The position numbers were made by a program, and so were the translations under genes. The notes under the pieces are model-generated. The model did no database searches. It was not told the DNA's origin and worked only from the letters and a program-made list of their open reading frames with translations. This document shows positions 41,501 through 50,442 of a stretch of DNA of 64,000 nt, in pieces (positions within the stretch are counted from its first letter, which is position 1; the number at the start of each line of letters is the position of its first letter). The stretch is from Diplosphaera chodatii (Eukaryota; Chlorophyta; Trebouxiophyceae; Prasiolales; Stichococcaceae). The stretch lies in contig JAALGY010000052.1 of NCBI GenBank assembly GCA_032358165.1, positions 682,001 to 746,000 of the forward strand. Reading direction: 5' to 3'.

Positions 41501-41726
41501 CGCATCGGGAAAGCGTACGCAAGGAACTCGAAACGTAGCCAACATGCATGCAATGGATCACCTCTGCTGGGCCATTCAGCAGCGCAGCAATCTGCGGCTC
41601 TTCCGAGAGCCCTGTAAACCGCTCACACACTGTTTGCAATGCATTCCGCCAGTCGAACCGCTCCCAGTCGGCACCACCTTCTGGCACATCGGCGGCCAAC
41701 TTCGACATCGTGCACCGGCCGCACAT
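3879..41726 (-). CDS. MDN1: Midasin (MDN1/Rea1), giant six-AAA ribosome-assembly ATPase
   Basis: Dynein-like AAA+ ATPase that remodels pre-60S ribosomes by pulling Rsa4 and Ytm1 through its MIDAS domain in the nucleolus and nucleoplasm. The gene covers 38 kb in many short exons. In order: N-terminal helical domain (41.7-40.1 kb), AAA1-AAA6 (40.1-24.0 kb), long linker (24.0-10.8 kb), acidic region (10.5-5.9 kb) and MIDAS/VWA domain ending at the stop in 3879-3881. Each module shows a P-loop and most show a Walker B; the C-terminus has VVIAVDDSRSMAE, LIVADGRFHEK and YLDTFPFPFYVVLRDIAAL, all diagnostic. In-frame ATGs lie at 41726 and 41708; the first is chosen. Family length is about 5,000 residues. 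Not every exon was placed, so the exact protein is not given. One continuous minus-strand family signal argues against several genes. Confidence 0.95.
5900..10530 (-). other. MDN1: Midasin acidic D/E/Q-rich region
   Basis: Successive minus-strand exons encode acidic low-complexity sequence: DISDQIEEQDQLLGARQKD, MDDDFDGELQDVPEAEQQDE, DQQQDDLPEQVPKSAD, FELPEDMQLDGDG and many E/A repeats. Short conserved islands typical of midasin interrupt it: NPLRGLGSALERWRARLAV (about 7.66-7.72 kb), ALGAATEEQAAQLGAV (about 7.15-7.19 kb) and LAEQLRLILEPTVASRLAGD (about 5.75-5.81 kb). It serves as the flexible tether between linker and MIDAS domain. Confidence 0.8.
10800..23960 (-). other. MDN1: Midasin linker region (Ala/Leu-rich helical exons)
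   Basis: About 13 kb of short minus-strand exons encode A/L/Q-rich helical segments between AAA6 and the acidic region, e.g. LPVQLLRQGLTRGSALNLPP and LVGPQ-like helices around 23.4 kb and AALWQHLAAQAARLAAARGV around 22.9 kb. This region is poorly conserved in sequence across midasins and is assigned by position. Exon borders were not all resolved. Plus-strand open frames here are shadows. Confidence 0.6.
14935..15056. repeat. AT-rich block inside a midasin intron
   Basis: A stretch of about 120 bases is almost pure A/T with TA-rich runs such as TTATATATACATG and TGTATATATGTATG, in sharp contrast to the GC-rich sequence on both sides. It falls between midasin linker exons. It could be a decayed insertion, a microsatellite-like expansion or a replication/DNA-unwinding element; sequence alone does not decide. 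Confidence 0.7.
24060..26400 (-). other. MDN1: Midasin AAA6 module (degenerate Walker B)
   Basis: Walker A ALLVGGPSSGKSSLARMAA lies at about 26.19-26.25 kb. The Walker B position reads GGWVLLRGANLAAPAVLDRL (about 24.70-24.78 kb), with Arg-Gly where active modules have Asp-Glu, so this module probably does not hydrolyse ATP. It is followed by NALLEPGGTLVLNEAG, the sensor FRLILALNPR and the exon GEVSRAMRNRGVEIFLLPE, a family hallmark that closes the AAA ring. Confidence 0.82.
26590..29150 (-). other. MDN1: Midasin AAA5 module
   Basis: Walker A LLEGSPGVGKTSLVDALATA lies at about 28.94-29.00 kb, followed by the exon LYRINLSEQTDIMDLLGADL (about 28.56-28.62 kb). Walker B is GAWVLLDELNLASQSVLEGL (about 28.0-28.06 kb) with DHREE. 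The sensor exon reads FRLFGAQNPVQEGGGRRGLP and SFLNRFTRVAIELL (about 27.47-27.58 kb). The lid exon has EFNLRDLLRWCQLAESAVP (about 27.05-27.1 kb). Confidence 0.85.
29180..31720 (-). other. MDN1: Midasin AAA4 module
   Basis: Walker A LLVGETGTGKTTVVQAAAG lies at about 31610-31667, followed by LHIVNCNQHTEASDFLGGF. Walker B is GDWLLVDELNLAEDAVIERL (about 30.77-30.83 kb). The sensor reads FRIFATMNPG (about 30.45 kb) and the arginine-finger exon LSPALANRFTTVWVPAIQDE (about 30.16-30.22 kb). The lid at 29.7-29.9 kb has VLSVRDLLAWAHFVATTAP. All key residues are present. Confidence 0.85.
31850..34400 (-). other. MDN1: Midasin AAA3 module
   Basis: Walker A GPTSSGKTSLVAHLAAQTG (about 33.85-33.90 kb) is followed by FVRINNHQGTDLQ. 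The Walker B exon reads GQWLVLDELNLAPSEVLEAL (about 33.37-33.43 kb); the sensor exon reads FMLFATQNPAGGAYAGRRPL with the arginine-finger-like SRAFRSRF (about 32.97-33.06 kb). The lid includes GFITPRDLFRWAGRGAVGYQ. Intact motifs indicate an active site. Confidence 0.85.
34780..37600 (-). other. MDN1: Midasin AAA2 module
   Basis: Walker A LLVGETGTGKTAIVQHL lies at about 37437-37493, preceded by FAETGHAMRLLEGVAAAV. LVVLNLSQQTDSSDLLGGF follows at about 37.06-37.11 kb, then the Walker B exon GSWLLLDE (about 36068-36091) and VNLAPPEALQRV with the sensor FRLLAAMNPATGA (about 35.74-35.89 kb). The lid contains LPAVLRARFTELWVGEP and YSLRTLCRALLYTRAALP. Motifs are intact, so this module is expected to hydrolyse ATP. 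Confidence 0.85.
37890..40116 (-). other. MDN1: Midasin AAA1 module
   Basis: The P-loop is split by an intron: LLLQGPPG ends at about 39907 and CGKTTIINELAAATG resumes at about 39781. It is followed by DDQMDAKSLLGAYV and GEFVWQPGPLTQ. The Walker B position reads GTWLLVEGIDSAPPEV (about 39340-39410) with Glu-Gly-Ile-Asp instead of a hydrophobic-DE motif, so hydrolysis may be lost, as expected for the first module of the family. The small domain lies at about 38.0-39.1 kb (LQLAALVQSLCTQVAGL, FSIRDVIKWCRRMQ). Confidence 0.8.
40117..41726 (-). other. MDN1: Midasin N-terminal domain exons
   Basis: The first coding exon (41726-41562) gives MSKLAADVPEGG and ends GPAE at a GT donor. The second (start about 41277) carries QALAAAARLLAVPD and LLHVVGHAIEHG and ends ALVRVLDLAPHAF. 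The third begins GIQQAVRHVCRLVERHF and includes LLQHSEPDVRWLAARSLALL, followed by an acidic S/D/E stretch (SDSDEDMSSCEDQ) before AAA1. The content is helical and fits the domain that precedes the AAA ring. Confidence 0.75.
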
Positions 41727-42509
41727 GACGCTGTGAGGCCCTATTCTTGCGTGATGAAGCTGTTGTACCAAGATGTAACCTACCAAGAATTGCGTCGACG
41801 TGAATGTCGGGCAATGCACGGAACTTGCAAGCACAGTGACATCAGTCTGACCTGGCAGAGACCATCTCCTCTGCACATGCAACGCTTCACGTTCACTCCC
41901 AAAAGTGATGCTAGTGTGGATCAGTGCACCTTCACAAGCTCGCTGTTATCTCGTGTGGGCCGTGTGTCCCTGTCTGCTGTGGATTTGTTGAGCGAAGCGA
42001 TCCCTCGGACGTAACTGCTGAGAACAGATCGCCAACAGCCGCGTCTGCGATCAAGACACAACCGATAGCACTGGAACCATCAGGAGCTCTGACGTGACAA
42101 CCGCAGTCCGTCCTCATTTACAGGATCTCACATGAACATTGCTGCGTGTGCCGCTGCGCACCAGCAGTTCATCTCCGAAGTCATGAGGATCCGCATCAGA
42201 ACATTCGGCGTCACTGCCAGTAGTTGACCTGCCGCTGGGTTGATTTGGCACGGCACGCAGCATGCCCTGCGGCGGCGCGGTGGGTTCAGCATGGTGAAGG
42301 CGGTGTACAGCCCACGCCTGCCTCTGATGCAGACAGCAACAGGTGGGTCATGCTGACCCGGTGCTAATTTCCGGAACTGCTGCTTCGCTGAAGCTGCATG
42401 TCCACTGAAGCATGGCAAAGTGCACGTGCATGGCCTCTGATCGGCTGCATGTTGACCATCTGCGACGCACCGCAAGTGTCAAACCTATCGCTCTGCAGAG
42501 GGTGGTGGC
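41727..42509. promoter_or_regulatory. Divergent intergenic region, midasin / nucleotide-sugar transporter
   Basis: 783 bp between the midasin start (leftward) and the transporter start (rightward). It must contain both promoters and 5' leaders. Short open frames on both strands show no recognisable protein. No TATA box or known element was convincingly identified. Confidence 0.4.
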
Positions 42510-44421
42510 ATGGCCAAGCTGGCGCGCACGCGGTCTGGGAATCTGCAGGCGCCCGGCCTGGTGTCCAATGAGACTGCATTGGGCACCCTGGCCATGGCGC
42601 TCCTGGTCTTCCAGGGTGAACACCATGTCGACACTGCTCCCGCGGGGACATTCACCTGCAGTACATAGGCACACGCTCATCAAAGGAGTGTGCAAGGGTG
42701 CTGGTGTTCTCACACACTGATATGGAGGCTGACGGTATGATGCGGGTGCGCAGGCACAGCTCTCTCGCTGACGCTGCGATACTCGAGGACGCAGGAGGGG
42801 CCGCACTATCTGGCGTCCGTCGCCGTCATCTATACAGAGGCCATCAAGCTGGCGCTGTGCATGATGGCCCAGATGCTGCTGTGCCGGTAAGGAATGGCTG
42901 GGCGTCTGCTGTCTGTCGAGTGACTGAAGCAGGGTCTGCCATCACAACTGGCATTCATTCCCTTGTGCCCATCCTGCAGACGGAGTGCGAAGGAGCACAC
43001 CGTCGGCTGGCGAAAGGAGTTCAGCAATCAATTTGCTGACATCCTTAGCCACTCACTGCCCATGGCACTGCCAGCTGGCCTCTTTGTGATGCAGCAGGTG
43101 TGTATAGGGTTGAGATGTTGCCATACGAAGCTTCCTAGCTCTCATCAGCAGCAGCACGCCTGGCATGATGACATAAAGATATGCGGGTGTGCTGCCAACA
43201 GGTGCTAGTCATCATAGCGGCATCACACCTGGACGCAGTGACCTTTCAGATTGGCAGCCAGAGCTTCAAGATCCTGCCAACAGCGCTGTTTGCCGCCTGG
43301 CTGCTGAATCAGCGGCTGTCTGGCATGCAGTGGGCCAGCCTGCCGGTGGGTTCAGCCGCAACCTATCAATTGCTGGCCAACCCGTGCAAGCCAATCAGGG
43401 TTGTGCATACACCACGGACGATGCTGAGCGGGACAGATGCATGCAGAGGCATGTCAGCGGGTGTGCCGTGCACTTGCAGGTCCTGGTGGCGGGGGTGATA
43501 CTCATCACCCTGAATGGCAGCTCCCCCGGGGCGGGCGGCCCCAACAGCGGCACGCGCGAGGACTACGACCTGGTCGTGGGCCTCGGCGCCTCAGCGGCCT
43601 CAGGCCTCAGCTCAGCATACGCCGGCGTGTACTTTGAAAAGTGAGCACGTCGCAGATACACGGCTCCCACTCGTGCTTGATGTAGTACACCTCCTCGGCG
43701 CACATCGACTGGTCTTGTATGTCGTGTGCAGCCCTCTGACTAGTGTGCAACAGCAAGCTGAATCTGCAGGGTGATCATTGCACAACTTCTGTATGCAGGT
43801 ATGTAAAGGGCGGCCTGAGCCGTTCACTGACTGTACGTAACCTGCAGCTCAGCCTGTATGGCCTGCCCTTCAGCATGGCGTACATGTGGTTGAAGGACGG
43901 CGTATCCCATTCCAACATGGTGCAGGTGGGCTGACAGTGGTTCAAAGGTTCAGCTACACCCCGAAACCGCATGTCTGTAAGCTGGGGTGCATCCAGCCAA
44001 CTTGGCTCAAATAAGATTCTGGTGCTGATTGGCATTGACATTGCACCTGTCCAACTGCAGGGCTTTGACATGGTGGCATGGTCCGTGGTCGGGCTCCAGG
44101 TCTTTGGTGGGCTAATTGTTGCAATGGTCGTCAAGTATGCCGACAACATACTGAAGAACTTTGCAAATGCGCTGGCGGTGAGACATCCGCTGCTGTCCAT
44201 CCCAGCACAGTATGTGGGATGCTTGCTACAGTTTGACATCGTTCCCTGGCAAAGGCTGCCAAGTGAGAAAAAGCATTCTGTTGCAGGTGGTGTTCACAGT
44301 GCTGGGTGCCATCCCACTGTTTGGACAGTACCCGTCGGGGTTCTTCCTGCTGGGTGCGGGGATGGTGACAGTGTCGGTCGCCATGTATGGCGCCACAGCA
44401 GAGCAGTCGGCAGTCTGGTGA
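42510..44421 (+). CDS. SLC35A-type nucleotide-sugar transporter
   Basis: Golgi/ER antiporter of the UDP-galactose/CMP-sialic acid transporter family, exchanging a nucleotide sugar for the nucleoside monophosphate. Exons: 42510-42615, 42754-42886, 42980-43097, 43202-43345, 43480-43640, 43799-43925, 44061-44177, 44287-44421; phases agree and give 346 residues, normal for the family. The ATG has good context (ggtggcATGG). Family marks: [11 protein letters not shown] then [80 protein letters not shown], and [17 protein letters not shown]. About ten membrane helices are expected. Substrate cannot be read from sequence. The stop codon overlaps a strong splice donor, so a longer C-terminus is possible (see 44538-44823). 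Confidence 0.88.
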
Positions 44422-44537
44422 GGCATGCTACCTGTGCCTGCTGTCTGCGGGAAGCCGCTGCAGTAGAAGACCACCTCAGTGCACTACAGTAGTAAATGCT
44501 GCTGTGGAGACTTTCAGATCAGCTATGCATGCCACAG

Positions 44538-44823
44538 GTGCCACCGAGCATCGGTGTGCCTGCTACCAGCTTGGCTGCAGCAGGTGCGCGACTCGCGGAC
44601 GGTGGCTTTCCTGAAGTCCGCAGCCGGCCCCGTCATCTCATACATGGCGGCGCTGCTGCTTGCGCTTGGCTGCACAGCCACCATCTTCCTGGTCATAGCC
44701 GCGAAGACGCAGTCCATACCGTTGTACAGCCGCGAGGGCGGCTCGCAGCTGGTCAGCGCAGAGCACTTGCAGATGAATAGGACCAATGGCAGCTGGCACG
44801 CCAGTACGTTGCACCGACTGTGA
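44538..44823 (+). other. Possible alternative last exon of the transporter
   Basis: A GTGAGG donor at 44418 lies inside the Trp-stop sequence of the last exon; joined in phase to the acceptor ending at 44537 it opens a 286-base exon that stops at 44823. The added tail holds one hydrophobic helix (VISYMAALLLALGCTATIFL) and, after it, two N-glycosylation sequons (NRT, NGS). The product would be 440 residues with an eleventh helix and a luminal tail. This is a model from splice phase and content; it could instead be unrelated 3' sequence. Confidence 0.4.
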
Positions 44824-44884
44824 ACCCTACGCAGTCCAGCAGGCATGTACTTTAGGCAGGTCAGCAGTTGCGGGTGGACATGCA

Positions 44885-44889
44885 TGTAA
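44885..44889 (+). terminator. TGTAA polyadenylation-type signal
   Basis: TGTAA, the usual green-algal polyadenylation motif, lies downstream of both possible transporter stop codons (44421 and 44823). Confidence 0.45.
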
Positions 44890-45249
44890 CGCACCGTAGA
44901 CAATGACACGACATGCACCATGAGACGGGTGCATCCTGCTTTGCTCGGACAGATTTAGCACCAGATGCATCATCCCTCTGTCCTGCATGCTAGGCTGTAG
45001 TGCCACTCTGAGCCGCACCTTAAACTTCACACGCTTGGGCACGAATGTGCAAGTGAGACAGCGCCAGCTACGGTAATCTACATACCTACAAGCACGGCCA
45101 GTCGAGAGGAAAGTCATCAGTACAATGTCCGTGCGCTGATATTGCCCTGATCTGACGGGTCAGGGCTCAGGGCAGGTCGCAGGACACACTCGAGCGCCCG
45201 ACACACAGCTGCCTTTGAGTTCAAAGTCTATGTGCAACTGGTCACAAGC
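44890..45249. other. Intergenic region before the PALB2-like gene
   Basis: 360 bp with no recognisable coding exon; expected to hold the 3' end of the transporter and the promoter and 5' UTR of the next gene. Short open frames on both strands show no family resemblance. Confidence 0.35.
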
Positions 45250-48200
45250 ATGGCCTTGCTGGCAGATTGCCCGTGGAAGTGCCTGCTGCCTGTCGGAACA
45301 GACGACAGAGACACCTTGGACCTGAAGCTGTCCCGTCTTGAGCAGCTGCAGGCGGTAAGTAGTGCGTGCATGCATGTGGCGCTCTGCATGGCCTGCCAAA
45401 TGTGGCAGCGATAACACTCCGGCGGGTGGCGTAGGTAGGCGCGCAACAGAAGCTGGACTTGCGCATGCTTGCAGGAGAAGACCCGCAGGCTCGAGTACAT
45501 TCAGCGCAACCCGAGCAAAAAGCGGACGCTGAATGGGCCGCAGCTCACAGCAGCCAGGAGGCATGCTCAGGCACATGAGGGCCACGGGTCTGCGGTCACT
45601 GTGAGATGCAACACGCAGCACGGAGCTCCGTCTTCTGCAGCTGCTGCCGCGTCTGTTGGGCGGATATATGCCGGCACAGTGCGTGCTCAGCAGCAACGCG
45701 GGCGCAGCAGCAGGGCCAGGCATGTGCCACCACGGCCACCGCCTGGTACGCTGTCAACAAGGCTGGCCCGGATGTACGGCTGTACGCCCACCGAAACCAG
45801 CAGCCAGCAGCAGCATGCAAAGCTGCGACTGCCTGCGCCTGTGCCACAAGCCAGCTGGCCTTCAGGTGGCGTCAAGCAGCGTATTGCTGAGGGCCTGAAT
45901 GGCAAGCCAGATATGCCTGCCGGCAAGCGGCACGCAGCCGGCAGCTTTCAGCGTGAAGTGGGTGCAGCAGAGGGCGATCTTGCGCACCAGCGGAAGCGGC
46001 AGCCAATGCAGCATGCAGCACGGCCTCTGGGCGTTGGCCCACCGAGGGAGCGGCCAGATGACATGTGCCAGTCTCCGGCAACAGCAGCAGGCGCAGCCGG
46101 AGAAGAGTGCACAATCACGCCATCTCCAGCGCAGCGAGGTCGTCGTCAGCAGCTGCTGCTGGTGCATGCAGATGCACTAGAGCAGCAACCGCAGCAGCTG
46201 CAAAGAGACAGCATGCGGCGCAGTCCAAAGCGCGCCAAGACAGCGTCAGCGCAGCCACGGACGCCGCTGGGCACCAAACGACCCAATGCTAGTGAAGACT
46301 TCCTGGACGAAATCGTGCCCACAACTGGCTGCAAGCGCCCTGTGGGGATGCCTGCCCAGCGCCCGGCGGTGCCGAGGCTCAGGCTTGGGACTGCCGCTGC
46401 CGAGGATGCTGGTGCTGTTGGCAGCAGGGTACAGCAACCAGCAGCTGCAATGGCATATCCCGGGCAGCGGCAATGCACAGATGCAGTGGGCGAGGTCGAA
46501 GCCGCACAGCGGTGCAGCCAGCCAATGCCAGCAGTTGCGGGGGTGGCAGGAGGCACCGCGCCGGCTGCAGTCAGGCCTCCACTGCAGGCGACTCCGTGGC
46601 GTCGCCGCAAGTTCAGCATCGATCACCCGCCCACCATCGTGCCAATGCTGCCGCCAACACCGCAGCAGCAGCAGCAGCAGCAGCATGCTTTGCTGCAAGA
46701 GCTGCAGGCAAATGCAGAGACGCAGCCGGCAGTCATGGTTGCAAACGTGGATGCACATGCGCAGCAGCAGAAGCTGGATGAGCTTCCGGCTGCTGCTGCC
46801 GGCAGTGCTGGTGCCGCAGGCGGTGGCATGCTGTATGCGGACAGTGTGCCAGTCACGCAGCCCGCGCCAGACGTGGTTGCAGATGGTGCAGATTTGCAGC
46901 AGCAGCACGAACAGCAGCAGGCGACCCAGCCACTCGTCGACACAGAGCCGCCGCCTGCCCGCGGGCGCCGCAGTGCTGCGCAGCACGGGAGCGGCACGCA
47001 GCCCGTGGTCCTGTCGACCGGCGTCCAGCAGCAGAGCACGCCGCCGGGTGCAGCTGCAGCCAGACTGCATGCCAGTACAGCAGCTGCTGCAGCAGATGCA
47101 GACATGCAGCCAGCAAGGGTCCCAGAGCTGATGCTGCGCACAGCGCCTGCGGAGCAACCTACGGCCCTTGGCATGCCAGCGCCCCATCCAGGCTTACGAG
47201 CTCATGGCTGGCGGTCGTGTGATGGCACCAGTGACCAGCCACCAGTCCCAGGCCGCGCCTCACCGTCAGGTATGCCAGTGGTGTGCAAGCTTGATATCCG
47301 ATGGCTGCGTTGCGGTTCCATGTGTCCGACTGCACATGGATCGCCATATGTTGCACCACAACCTCAGGTCCAACTTGTAGTAATGTCTGCAGGCCCACAG
47401 GCAGTCAGGATGTCATCTAGTGTTGCCACCGCACGGCAGTCTCAGCCGCTGCTGTCTTCTGAACTAGCACCCAGCCTGCCAATGCGATTTGGCCCCACAG
47501 AGTGGCAGCCGGCGCTCGGCCTGCCATGTCCATCACTGGTCATCTCCGAGACGCCAGCAGATGCCGCGCATGCACAGTCAGGCAGCAGTGGAGCTCAGCC
47601 GCTCTATACAGGCGACAGCCCCGAGCCCTTGCCATCGCCTCAGCGTCTGCTGAGGCACCGCAGCCCGAGGCGCGCCACGGAGGCGCCTCAGACGGACGGC
47701 CAGAGGCAGGATGCTTCGCAACCCGAGGCCTTGCTGCCTGCAGCAGCAGCAGTGGCAGCATCTTGCCAGCAGCAACTCACTCAGCTGACAGCTTCTGCTG
47801 ATGGCAGGTACCGTCGCCGAATGTCTGCACAGCGCGTCCAGGCATACGCACACACATGTAGTTCAGCATGTTGCCACGACAGCTGACAATCTGACAAAGG
47901 TTCCTTGAGCTGCTCCGTGGTATCCTGCAGGATCGTGGCCGGTCTTGCAGCTGACCGATCTTCGGGACAGGCCGAGGTGCGAGTGTGGACCTCAGAGCAG
48001 GTCGCACTGGACAACCAGGCGCAGCCACCGTGCAGCACCTTCCGCATCACGCTTGCGGCGCATATCGGCGGTTTTGATGCAGACACAGTGCTCAGCGCTG
48101 CTGGACCCTTGCTGCAGTGCGTACCCTCCAGGCGGGCCATGATGGCACTACTCCGGAGCAGTGCCACACTGTGCCAACAACTGTCGGAGCACGAGCAGTT

Positions 48201-49709
48201 GATCCAGCTTTGGCAGTGTTTCATGCAACTATGTTGTTGCTTGCACCAGCAGGTTGGATGGCAACCACACCGGTGCCGAAGTGGCACTGGCCTCTGGCTG
48301 CGGATACCCGGAGGGGCAGACTGATGGTGCCAGGCGCTCAGGCGTGTGGCTGCTGCCGGTGGGCCAGGACATCAGCGGCGCCACATCGGCGGCAATTCTG
48401 CTGGACACAGCTGCACCCGTCACATGTGTGCTGGCGCCTGGCGATGGCTGCCTCTATGCTGGCGGTGAGGGTTGCACAGATGGTGCATTGCAGCGACGAC
48501 GCAGCAGCGGCTTTGCACCTGTTGCGTCCCAACATCGTCAATCATGACAGCCAAGCCCGGTACAGGGTCGCTGGTGTGCTTTCAGGTGCGGATGGCGCCA
48601 TTCGATGTTGGCAGCACAGTGCCACTACCGCAGCAGGGTCTGCCAGCTCAGCCTCAGCATGGGCAGAAGTGCCCGCATTGTGGGCTGCCGCTGACAACGG
48701 CGCCCACGCTGAAGGTGTGGGGTCCGTGCAGCAGCTGTGGCTTGCATCGCACGCTCCGCTGCTGCTGGGCGCACGTCTAGATCGCGGTCGCATCATCCTC
48801 TGGGACCTACAAAGGTAGATTCCGCTCCATACTTGGCCATCACCAAGATCCTTTTGCAGTAACTCGCTGTGGTGACCTTCGTCATGGTCTGTTGTACACA
48901 TAAGGTCACAAACAGCATTCACTGACTTGCAGGCGTGAGCAGCTGTGCGACGCTGTGATGGAAGGCTGCGGCGCTTTCTACACGGTCATGCCGCCGCGCA
49001 GCTCTGCGGGTCGGCATGCGCTGCTGGGTGTTGCACACAGCTTCAACTCCGCCTGTCAGGTACGACCAGCCGCAGCCTTGGTCCAAATGCATATACTGGC
49101 ATCCCTGCTTGTCGCTTCCTTGTACTGATGGCGCATCGTGTTCGGCTAGCTGGCAACATCAGGCTGCGCTGCCAAGCAGTCATATCTGTGGTGCTGATCA
49201 GCAGGAGGATAGCAATGGACAGGCGGTGGGTTGCCTGACGACGTGCATCCTCAGCAGCGCCACCAGCCACGCTGTTCAGTGTGCCTCGGTCCCTCTACAG
49301 GTGAGCTGTAGCAGAGGGGACACTGGAACAAACCTGCCCTCGTCAATTGATCAAGCGCCCCTGACAGTTGCTGTCATACACCGCAGGACGTCAGGCACTT
49401 CGTTGTGTGTGGCTCACGGTGTGTTGCGGCTGTGGCAGATGGAACAATACATGTGTGGGACGTGAAGCAGGTAAAGGTGTATGTGTGGAAGCATCAGATG
49501 CAATCGGTCAAGTGGTGCATGCAATGCGGTTTGACAACTGTGTCTTGAACCTTGCTTACACCTGACTTTATGGCATGCAGGATGTGCAGGCAGCGCAGGT
49601 CCTGCGCCCGGACGTCCACAGCGAAGTGACAGGCCTGTCGTTGCTGCCGGGTAGCAACATGTTGCTGCTTACGCATGCTGGGTCTACCATGAGCACACTA
49701 CGGCTGTAG
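45250..49709 (+). CDS. Coiled-coil / WD40-like protein, PALB2-like architecture
   Basis: Exons: 45250-45354, 45475-47807, 47931-48131, 48253-48464, 48596-region exon 48586-48814, 48933-49059, 49387-49470, 49581-49709; phases agree and give 1,139 residues. Residues about 24-60 form a coiled coil with a basic end (LDLKLSRLEQLQAEKTRRLE, then NPSKKR). The 2.3-kb exon encodes Q/A/P-rich low-complexity sequence with short basic clusters (SPKRAK, WRRRKFS). The C-terminal third has WD-repeat-like strands: EVRVWTSEQ, LYAGGADGAIRCW, LLGARLDRGRIILWDL and VAAVADGTIHVWDVK. Human PALB2 has the same plan (N-terminal coiled coil, disordered middle, C-terminal WD40) and similar length (1,186), hence the suggestion; no residue-level homology is claimed. 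The third intron appears to use a GC donor. Confidence 0.6.
46663..46683 (+). repeat. CAG(7) polyglutamine run
   Basis: Seven uninterrupted CAG codons inside the low-complexity exon of the PALB2-like gene. Further Q-rich tracts lie at about 46.19, 46.76 and 46.9 kb. CAG/GCAGCA triplets are generally common in this genome's exons. Confidence 0.9.
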
Positions 49710-50442
49710 CGCTGTGTACCTGCCACCCCTCTGTGTGGAGCAGCACCCAGTCAGGGGTGACCTTTCAGAAGAGGAACATGCGGTAGGTTGCCTGGCAGGA
49801 CATTTGCCGTTGTCAGGCATTCAATGGCCCTGAGAAGAACTGGTACCCAGTAGATGGCGAAAGGCACCCGTTCCAGAAGCCCCGCCCTGAGGTGATCAAG
49901 TGAAACGTTGCTGGGCTGGCCGTGCGCACTGCATTCTATCTGCAGGGTGTCGTGCATGCTCTGAAAACACAGTCAGGATATCTGCGAGCTGACACACAAA
50001 TGCGATCCCACCCACCCGGCATGCGAGGGGCGCGAGTGCATCGCAGCGTGGCGCAGCTGATGCTGCGTTCTCAGCAATGAGCCTTCCTGCTGCTGCTGGA
50101 CTCCATGCCGCTACACCACACATTCAGGTTGGAGCAGCGACCGACCCTGCAGCGCTAGGTTACGCTGCCGCAACTGTAATGATGCCGGTCTGTTGGATGC
50201 CCGTGGACAATGGCCTCGGTCACGCTGTGGCTGGTGCTAGTTGCGCACTGGACCATCTAAATCGTTCATGAAAGCCTCTACGACACTTCGTAACGCTCGC
50301 AACACCTGGCAGCTGTCGACCGAGCCCTGCGATCAGGTCGTGCCTTGAGATACGCACCCTGGCAGATTGGCTAGTGCAGCACTCCAGCAGCCAACCAGCC
50401 GCCTATGTAACGTGACACGAGTATGACTGGCCTTTTCGGGGT
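49710..50442. other. Intergenic region, PALB2-like to E2F
   Basis: 733 bp without a recognisable exon. TGTAA motifs on the plus strand at 50175-50179 and 50406-50410 could end the upstream transcript. The remainder should contain the E2F promoter; no canonical E2F site was noticed. Confidence 0.35.

Noticed and set aside
3879..41726. Several separate AAA ATPase genes instead of one midasin gene
   Set aside because: Module order AAA1 to AAA6, linker, acidic tail and MIDAS domain matches one midasin chain on one strand with no competing promoter or terminator seen between them.
46246..47187. 313-codon minus-strand open frame opposite the Q-rich exon
   Set aside because: Cys/Arg/Leu-rich translation typical of the antisense of CAG-rich coding sequence; no domain recognised.
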